Shown here in pieces: positions 5,836-10,968 of a stretch of 10,968 nucleotides of DNA (position 1 is the stretch's first letter; the number at the start of each line of letters is the position of its first letter). Both the position numbers and the translations under genes were made by a program. The notes beneath the pieces were generated by a model. It was given only the letters and a program-made list of their open reading frames with translations, ran no database searches and was not told the origin of the DNA. Source of the stretch: Syntrophomonadaceae bacterium (GTDB lineage Bacteria; Bacillota; Dethiobacteria; DTU022); the NCBI GenBank assembly GCA_007131435.1, contig SLQM01000203.1, positions 1 to 10,968 of the forward strand. Direction: 5' to 3'.

Positions 5836-7260
5836 TCAGGAACCGCGATTGTCGAAAATAACCTGCTCTGTAATAAACTTCTCCAGGCCAATTTTATTGG
5901 TAATTGCATCTAAAGTACTTGCTTCAACTGTAACAGGTAGCTTGAATTTTTCAGATACTTCCTGGGTAAGAGCTTTATGCAGTGCATCCTCATCGCTGCC
6001 TGATACGCCTTTTACAACCAGTTTCAGGGCATCTGCAGAGTTTTCGCTGTTGATTTCTACATACCAGAGCAAAACATCATCATGAGAATACATGTGTTTT
6101 CTCAGCTGGTTAGCATTAAATACAACTTCGCCATCCTTGCCTTTTAAATTGTAAATAAAATGCTTGCGCTCAATGTCCCCCAAAATACGGGGAACAGTTC
6201 TCTTGCAGCCGGGGCAGGGTTCAGTAGTTATACCTCCACCAGCAATATCCCCAGTTTTATACCTCAGGAATACTGTACCACGCGCATCGAGGTGGGTTAT
6301 AACAACCTCTCCCCTTTGTCCTTCTCCAAGGACATCGCTACTTTCCGGATCTACAATTTCAACATAGATATGATCAGGGTTGAGGTGGTACCCATGATCA
6401 GGTGCACATTCAGCCCATCCTGCTTTTGCTTCCGAATTAAAATAAAGCCGCTGAACCTTCGTATCGGCAGCACCGAGCGATTCCATCAGTTTCTGAATAC
6501 TGTTAACCGCTTCCATGGGAACAAAATCAATACCAGTTACAATGCGTTCCAGGTTAGCAGCGCTAAATCCGAAATGGTCAAGCGTTAGCAGGGCAAATCT
6601 GCCATAACCCGGTGCAATAGAGAGGGCAGGTGCTTCCATACTATCCATTGCTTTAAGGATTTTTTCCAATCCAAGCACTTTCCCCCCACCCGCCTGGAGG
6701 GCAGTAGAGCCAATTCCTATGGTACTATAAAACATCTGCCAAAAATGAACATTGGGAGCGTATGTAAATGCATTAATCATGGTGTCGTCCCTGGTTATAC
6801 CCATAATGTCAAAAGACCTGGCCCCAATTTCTTTCAGATTATCAAGATCATAATGGGTATACTCAATTGGGATTGGTTTTGCAGTTCTGCCTGCGGAAAA
6901 ATATATAGTATAAAACTTATAATCTTCCGGTTTTGGCCCTTCTTCTTTTTTACCGAACAATGAAAACCCTTTTTTCTTTGTTTTCTGTTCGCCCTCGGCA
7001 GGAGGTTCCAGAACAAATTTTTTGGGATGCAAGGGTTCTCCTTCCGGAGGAAGGATATCCTTTTTTTCTGTAAAAGGTATTTTTTTCAGATCTTCCGTTG
7101 ACTTGATATCTACAGGATTGATACTCTCTTGTTTAAACAGCTCACGGTAGTAAGGATGCCTGGCTGCCATTTCATCATTAACCATTTTTTGCAGAAGTTC
7201 ATCCTGCATTTTTTTTATGGCAGCTGCCGGCATCTTGCTGACTTTACTCCACGCCTGCAT
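5836..7260 (-). CDS. PaaK-like adenylate-forming protein, divergent paralogue (possibly not an active ligase)
   Basis: The 474-residue protein belongs to the phenylacetate-CoA ligase branch of the ANL superfamily, which activates carboxylic acids to acyl-AMP and then acyl-CoA. It aligns end to end with the preceding gene. Retained are the modified phosphate loop SAGRTAKP (122-129), GGGK (191-194), SEAKAGWAEC (276-285), RYKTGD (333-338) and CPGC (349-352). Altered are GGE of the sister protein, here GID (243-245); YGMTE, here YFNSE (273-277); and the C-terminal KEKRILDNR, here TEQVIFDNR (464-472), so the presumed adenylation lysine is a threonine. A lysine-rich insert lies at about 92-113. The ATG at 7260 is preferred over 7284 because MQAWSKVSKMP aligns with the sister MENWEKLSKMP and GGAGG lies six bases upstream. 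It may be a regulatory or structural partner, or have altered activity. Confidence 0.85.
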   Translation of the reverse strand: MQAWSKVSKMPAAAIKKMQDELLQKMVNDEMAARHPYYRELFKQESINPVDIKSTEDLKKIPFTEKKDILPPEGEPLHPKKFVLEPPAEGEQKTKKKGFSLFGKKEEGPKPEDYKFYTIYFSAGRTAKPIPIEYTHYDLDNLKEIGARSFDIMGITRDDTMINAFTYAPNVHFWQMFYSTIGIGSTALQAGGGKVLGLEKILKAMDSMEAPALSIAPGYGRFALLTLDHFGFSAANLERIVTGIDFVPMEAVNSIQKLMESLGAADTKVQRLYFNSEAKAGWAECAPDHGYHLNPDHIYVEIVDPESSDVLGEGQRGEVVITHLDARGTVFLRYKTGDIAGGGITTEPCPGCKRTVPRILGDIERKHFIYNLKGKDGEVVFNANQLRKHMYSHDDVLLWYVEINSENSADALKLVVKGVSGSDEDALHKALTQEVSEKFKLPVTVEASTLDAITNKIGLEKFITEQVIFDNRGS

Positions 7261-7266
7261 ACTCTG

Positions 7267-7271
7267 CCTCC
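7267..7271 (-). promoter_or_regulatory. Ribosome binding site that sets the second ligase start
   Basis: GGAGG on the minus strand is six bases before the ATG at 7260-7258. It lies inside the longer frame that begins at 7284, so that longer start is unlikely. Confidence 0.85.
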
Positions 7272-7293
7272 TTTCATAAATCAATATTGCCTA

Positions 7294-8751
7294 TTAAGTT
7301 GGCCTGTTATCAAGAATTCGCTTTTCTTTCAGTTCTGTTTCCATGCCCAGTTGAGATACAAGTTCAGGAACTGATTTGAAAATAATATCAGTTAAGGAGA
7401 CCTCTGTATCCCTGAGCACCTTCTGCTTTATATCGGCAATAAATTTCTCTCGATCTATCTCACCTTTTGTTGCTACATAAAGATAAATTTCGTCAAGGTC
7501 AAATGGATCGTCATTGCGCTTGCGCATTTCAACCTGCCACTCTTCAACATCCGGATGGCTCATCATCAGGGGGAAGAAGTTATTCAGGTTAACAAGGGTA
7601 CCTTTAACCTTGGTCATGCTAAATTCTTTCAGCTCAGATTTGCGCTGAATATTTGAGCTTATTCTCGGGACAGTCCTACCGCAGTTAGGACAGGGCTCGA
7701 AAAGTATCCCGCCCTTGGCTATATCACCAGTCCGGTATCTAAGGACTGCTGTACCTCTCCAGTCCAGGGCAGTATAAACTATTTCACCTTCTTCACCTTC
7801 ACCGACAGGTTCACCACTTTCCGGATCAATTGTTTCAAATATTTCCATATCGGGATAGAGGTGGTACCCGTGATACTCATCATGTGAAGGACATTCAGCC
7901 CAGGCCACTTTTGCTTCAGTCATACCGTAGGTAGCGAGAACCATCACTTCTTCTGCACCGAGCTGCTTAAAAAGCTCTTTAATCTTATCTTTTAATCCCG
8001 GCGGTACTCTTTCCCCACCGAAGAAGATTTTCTTCACTGACGAAAAATCCCTGCCCTGCTTTACCGCTTCACGTAAGAAATAGTAGCAGTAACCGGGAAT
8101 AAAGACGGAAACCGTTGGGCGGATATATTCAAAAGCATCCATCAGGTTGTTAGTCCCGACAATTTTACCCCCACCGCTGTGAAAACCGGGAACATTGGCT
8201 TTTTCACCGGCAAAAAAGGTCTGCCAGAAAGCCAGGTGGGGCGCAAAGGGAAAACAGTTTACAACTCTATCTTCACTGGTTACCTGGAATACGTCCAGCA
8301 GGCGGGCACCAGATTCACGCAAGTTCTCCAGGTCCTTTTTTGAATATACAAATGGGGTTGGTAGCGCTGTCCTGCCAGTAGTAAAATGGATATGAACCGG
8401 CTTAAAATCATAAACTTTTTCCTCCACCACGGCTTTACCGCCGGTCATCGACATTTTAGCCAGGTGGCCGTATTTTTCTGTAACTTCCTCATCAGGGCGA
8501 ATAATAAAATCTTTAGCCTTCTGGGGTTCTTCATCCGTTGGGGCTATATCCCATTTATAGGTAAAGGGCAGGTGCCGCAAATCATCAATTCCCTTTACTT
8601 TAAATGGATCGATATTCTGCTCCTTTAAAAGATTGCTGTAATATGGGCTGTAAAGATAAATCTGGTTGGCAATAAAAGCGCGCAGCTTTCGATTCTGCAT
8701 TTCTTTAATCTCTTTATAAGGCATTTTACTTAGCTTTTCCCAATTCTCCAT
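7294..8751 (-). CDS. Phenylacetate-CoA ligase (PaaK)-like adenylate-forming enzyme
   Basis: The 485-residue cytoplasmic protein is expected to join a carboxylic acid to CoA using ATP. Features in order: an N-terminal helical region with PFTYKWDI (62-69), typical of PaaK proteins; a modified phosphate loop TTGRTALP (124-131); GGGK (193-196); GGERVPPG (245-252); the adenine-binding YGMTEA (275-280); RYRTGD (338-343); a CPNCGRT metal-type motif (354-360); and a C-terminal subdomain ending KEKRILDNR (475-483), where K475 is the likely adenylation lysine. It appears catalytically intact apart from the GRT loop, which replaces the common GTTG. GGAGG lies ten bases before the ATG. It follows the symporter gene across a 73-base gap and is followed 33 bases later by its divergent paralogue. 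The acid could be aromatic or aliphatic; nothing here decides. Confidence 0.9.
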   Translation of the reverse strand: MENWEKLSKMPYKEIKEMQNRKLRAFIANQIYLYSPYYSNLLKEQNIDPFKVKGIDDLRHLPFTYKWDIAPTDEEPQKAKDFIIRPDEEVTEKYGHLAKMSMTGGKAVVEEKVYDFKPVHIHFTTGRTALPTPFVYSKKDLENLRESGARLLDVFQVTSEDRVVNCFPFAPHLAFWQTFFAGEKANVPGFHSGGGKIVGTNNLMDAFEYIRPTVSVFIPGYCYYFLREAVKQGRDFSSVKKIFFGGERVPPGLKDKIKELFKQLGAEEVMVLATYGMTEAKVAWAECPSHDEYHGYHLYPDMEIFETIDPESGEPVGEGEEGEIVYTALDWRGTAVLRYRTGDIAKGGILFEPCPNCGRTVPRISSNIQRKSELKEFSMTKVKGTLVNLNNFFPLMMSHPDVEEWQVEMRKRNDDPFDLDEIYLYVATKGEIDREKFIADIKQKVLRDTEVSLTDIIFKSVPELVSQLGMETELKEKRILDNRPT

Positions 8752-8782
8752 AAAGCCATCACCTCCTGCAGATTTTATGACA

Positions 8783-8816
8783 CCGGGGAAGCCAGCATCA
8801 CAGATGGCTCCCCCGG
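8783..8816 (-). other. Intercistronic RNA hairpin between symporter and ligase genes
   Basis: Arms CCGGGGAAGCCA (8783-8794) and TGGCTCCCCCGG (8805-8816) form a 12-pair stem. The one A-C mismatch on the plus strand (8789/8810) becomes a U-G pair in minus-strand RNA, so the structure fits the transcript of this operon. It begins eight bases after the symporter stop and is not followed by a U run, so it is not a standard terminator. It may protect the upstream message or mark a processing site, giving unequal expression of transporter and ligases. Confidence 0.65.
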
Positions 8817-8824
8817 TTTGTGGG

Positions 8825-10486
8825 TTACTTGGGGAAAACGTCGTAAAGCGTTGTCATAAACCAGAGTAGAAATACACAGATAACTAAAATTGTTATCGGC
8901 AGCCCTTTGCCATTATAACGCTTTTCGTCATAATCCTGCCAACCGTGCATTTCATCTACCTGGCGCTGCAACTCCTGCGGTGGTGGCGGGGTTAACCATG
9001 AAACAACCACAGTTAAGATAAAGGAAAAAGTTACAGCTAAAACGGTAACCTTGATCCAGCCCATCGGGCCGTAAAGGTACTTGGCAAAGAAGGGGAACGG
9101 AATGTCTACAGGGTTCATGCCCATGTAATCAATCATAATCCAGCCCAGTAGACCGATTAGCGAACCGACTACCATGCCTGCCCCTACGCCATACTTGTTG
9201 GTGCGTTTCCACCAGATACCGAGCACTATCGGGACCCCAAGGCCGGCAGCGGCAATCCCGAAGGACCACATGATCGCCTTTAAGATAAATTCAGGCGGGT
9301 TCAGGGAGAAAAGGATAACCAGGACACCAACAACGAACATGGCAGCATATGACAATTTAAGTTTCTTCTCGTCATCGACTTCCGGCTTCATTTCTCCGTA
9401 CAGGTCATGAACAAGGCCTGCTCCCATGATCAACAATAGCCCTGAAACCGTGGAAAGACCGGCAGCAACAGAACCGGCAACTGCCAGGGCTAACCATCCC
9501 TCCCCGGCAAGCGCTTCGACCAGGATAAAGACCATGTAGTCATAAGCTGCGGGAGTTAGATCCATACCGGCTGTAGTTTGCATAAAGTAAACAGCGGCAA
9601 AACCGGTTGCATATACAGTGGTATTTACAAGCCCAACCAGGAAAACACAGATAACTGTACTCCACCGGGCTTCCCTGGCATCACGCACTGTAAAGAAGCG
9701 CATTACAAAGTGCGGCAAGCCGATTATTCCGAAAAATGAGCCAAGGAAGATGGCAATGTAGGTTATCGGGTGCTCCACCATCGCCCAGAAATAGTGGGGC
9801 ACGAAAGAGATCATATCGGGAACCATATCCCCGTAGCCCAGGGGCGGGAAGAACCATCCTGAAGCACCAAGTGTTCTTAATACAATTGCCACCGGAAACA
9901 ACAGGCAGAATAAGAGAACTATGGTTTGGAATGTCTGGTTATAGGTAACCCCGTACATTCCGCCCAGGGTAACATAAAGGGTTACAACAAGACCCCCGAC
10001 TACGATTCCAACAACTTCAGGCACACCAAGTAAGAAATAGAAAACAATACCTATACCTTTCAGATTGCCGGCCAGGTAAAGCACACTGACTATCATCATT
10101 ACAATAACCGACATGTAACGCAAAGACTTGCTGCCGTACCTTTCAGAAATGAAAGCCATCGTTGTAAATGATTTATGGCGTCGCAGGTAAGGAGCAGCAA
10201 GGATCATCAAGCCGATAAAAGCAGCTGTAAAGGATGCATAAACGGCAACAGCTATATAAACACCTTCAATAATAAGAGCGGTTAAACCGATAAACGTTGT
10301 TAAACTGAGGGCCAGTGATACCATGGCCAATCCATTATTCACAGCGCCAATACTGCGTCCTGCCACATAATAATCGCCCAGGTTGCGGGTAAAGCGGCGG
10401 GCCCAGACGCTGATCATAACAGAAATAATAAGCACGACAATACTTAATACCAAGCCTAATACAAAAACTTCACCTCTAGGTTCCAT
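8825..10486 (-). CDS. Sodium:solute symporter (SSS family, ActP-like)
   Basis: The 553-residue inner-membrane protein has about 13 hydrophobic segments and belongs to the solute:sodium symporter family, which imports organic acids, amino acids or sugars with Na+. The stretch GLPHFVMRFFTV followed by DAREAR (256-273) and LGGMYGVTYNQTFQ (174-187) resemble the acetate permease ActP branch. AAGLSTVSG (341-349) supplies the serine/threonine residues of the conserved Na2 site (S345, T346). DYYVAGRS (38-45) is the usual first cytoplasmic loop. The C-terminus has an extra charged, proline-rich linker (about 499-528) and a final membrane segment (529-545). It is preceded 23 bases upstream by a small two-helix protein and followed by two carboxylate-activating enzymes, so a carboxylate substrate is likely. 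Acetate itself is not proven. Confidence 0.92.
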   Translation of the reverse strand: MEPRGEVFVLGLVLSIVVLIISVMISVWARRFTRNLGDYYVAGRSIGAVNNGLAMVSLALSLTTFIGLTALIIEGVYIAVAVYASFTAAFIGLMILAAPYLRRHKSFTTMAFISERYGSKSLRYMSVIVMMIVSVLYLAGNLKGIGIVFYFLLGVPEVVGIVVGGLVVTLYVTLGGMYGVTYNQTFQTIVLLFCLLFPVAIVLRTLGASGWFFPPLGYGDMVPDMISFVPHYFWAMVEHPITYIAIFLGSFFGIIGLPHFVMRFFTVRDAREARWSTVICVFLVGLVNTTVYATGFAAVYFMQTTAGMDLTPAAYDYMVFILVEALAGEGWLALAVAGSVAAGLSTVSGLLLIMGAGLVHDLYGEMKPEVDDEKKLKLSYAAMFVVGVLVILFSLNPPEFILKAIMWSFGIAAAGLGVPIVLGIWWKRTNKYGVGAGMVVGSLIGLLGWIMIDYMGMNPVDIPFPFFAKYLYGPMGWIKVTVLAVTFSFILTVVVSWLTPPPPQELQRQVDEMHGWQDYDEKRYNGKGLPITILVICVFLLWFMTTLYDVFPK

Positions 10487-10509
10487 GAACTAAATATCCC
10501 TCCCTTCAA

Positions 10510-10815
10510 CTAAGCTTTTTGTCTTTCCTCCAAACGGTCCATCACCAGGCACCAGATAGCGCCTAAAATGGTCACTCCAATCCAACTAAACATAATCAGT
10601 AAAAAGTAGTGAAGCGGAAAACCTAAAACTGTCAAGTTCTCCTTTATAACAAACATGGTCTCTCCATAAAATGCTACCAGCCCTTCAGGTGTTGGCACCT
10701 GGTCAAAAAACCGTTCATTTAAAATTACCACAAAAGAACTAAAAAAACCGCCGGTAATGGCGACAAGTATAAAGCAAATTGTCGTAACCCACACCTCCAG
10801 CTTATAATCCTTCAT
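10510..10815 (-). CDS. Small two-helix membrane protein, probable symporter accessory subunit
   Basis: The 101-residue protein has two predicted membrane helices, at about 9-32 and 66-92, joined by a loop of some 33 residues and ending in a charged tail (DRLEERQKA). Small two-helix proteins encoded just before an SSS symporter, such as DUF4212 (symporter small subunit) or YjcH with ActP, are common. The segment GFPLHYFLLIMFSWIG (65-80) resembles DUF4212, but the loop between the helices is long for that family, so the assignment is tentative. Its start has an exceptionally strong ribosome binding site. It is the first gene of the operon. Role inferred: assembly or stability of the symporter. 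Confidence 0.75.
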   Translation of the reverse strand: MKDYKLEVWVTTICFILVAITGGFFSSFVVILNERFFDQVPTPEGLVAFYGETMFVIKENLTVLGFPLHYFLLIMFSWIGVTILGAIWCLVMDRLEERQKA

Positions 10816-10821
10816 CCGCGT

Positions 10822-10832
10822 ATCACCTCCTT
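10822..10832 (-). promoter_or_regulatory. Near-perfect Shine-Dalgarno of the transporter operon
   Basis: The minus strand reads AAGGAGGTGAT, eleven consecutive bases complementary to the usual 3' end of 16S rRNA, ending six bases before the ATG at 10815-10813. This predicts high translation of the first gene. It also supports the annotated start. Confidence 0.85.
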
Positions 10833-10925
10833 AAATATAAACATAATTCCGTCTTCGTCTATAGTTTTGTAATTATTTTATATTTTACCCCCTTTCGGCT
10901 GTTTTTTATAATTCTAAATATAGTA

Positions 10926-10953
10926 AATATAATTATTCTACCCGCTATCTCAA
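10926..10953 (-). promoter_or_regulatory. Possible promoter of the transporter-ligase operon
   Basis: The 153 bases upstream of the operon (10816-10968) contain no gene and are very AT-rich. On the minus strand TTGAGA (10953-10948) and TATATT (10931-10926) are separated by 16 bases and are the best sigma-A-like pair I see. They imply a leader of about 100 bases. No sigma-54 site, riboswitch or clear operator palindrome was recognised. AT-richness makes chance matches likely. Confidence 0.35.
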
Positions 10954-10968
10954 TTTCCTTCTTTTTTA

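Noticed and set aside
6160..6588. A 142-codon plus-strand open frame within the second ligase gene.
   Set aside because: It is antisense to conserved ligase motifs, shows no recognisable domain and has low-complexity composition, so it is a shadow frame. The other plus-strand frames in the window were rejected on the same grounds.
6380..7880. Short near-identical DNA stretches in the two ligase genes, such as GAGGTGGTACCC near 6382 and 7859.
   Set aside because: They encode the shared GYHL(Y/N)PD segment and are explained by the paralogy of the two genes, not by a mobile or regulatory repeat.
10908..10936. AT-rich inverted repeat ATAATT...AATTAT upstream of the transporter operon, a possible operator.
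   Set aside because: Only the outer six bases match, the arms are 17 bases apart, and such matches are expected by chance in sequence this AT-rich.

Overview
The window reads as a chromosomal segment of an anaerobic Gram-positive bacterium, most likely a Clostridia-type member of the Bacillota. Evidence: a Rex redox repressor, a heptaprenyl-type polyprenyl diphosphate synthase, an MnmM (YtqB)-type tRNA methyltransferase, a DUF503/YlxP protein, purine-rich GGAGG ribosome binding sites and moderately AT-rich DNA. Genus cannot be fixed from the sequence. Every gene lies on the minus strand, so transcription runs from high to low coordinates.

Layout in transcription order. (1) 10815-5836: an apparent four-gene operon with a small membrane protein, a sodium:solute symporter related to the ActP acetate permease branch, and two tandem paralogous adenylate-forming enzymes of the phenylacetate-CoA ligase (PaaK) type. 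A strong rho-independent terminator closes it at 5781-5815. It looks like an uptake-and-activation module for a carboxylic acid whose identity is not visible. The second ligase copy has lost several signature residues, so the pair may be a catalytic enzyme plus a degenerate partner. (2) 5753-4175: a promoter, a cytoplasmic PAS histidine kinase and a receiver-only response regulator, followed by a hairpin. (3) 4086-2055: a radical SAM protein with an uncommon CX4CX2C cluster motif, a DUF503 protein and MnmM, packed tightly. (4) 1959-288: a polyprenyl diphosphate synthase and Rex. (5) 242-1: a consensus sigma-A promoter driving tRNA-Asp, tRNA-Phe and tRNA-Gly; the last is cut by the window edge.

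Four starts were moved downstream of the longest reading frame, using ribosome binding sites, paralogue alignment or an overlapping promoter: rex, mnmM, the histidine kinase and the second ligase. There is no mobile element, CRISPR array or rRNA. The only gene-free stretch above 100 bases, other than the RNA-gene leader, is 10816-10968, which holds the leader and possible promoter of the transporter-ligase operon.

The most interesting item is the transporter plus twin-ligase operon. No complete undescribed system can be claimed from this window alone.
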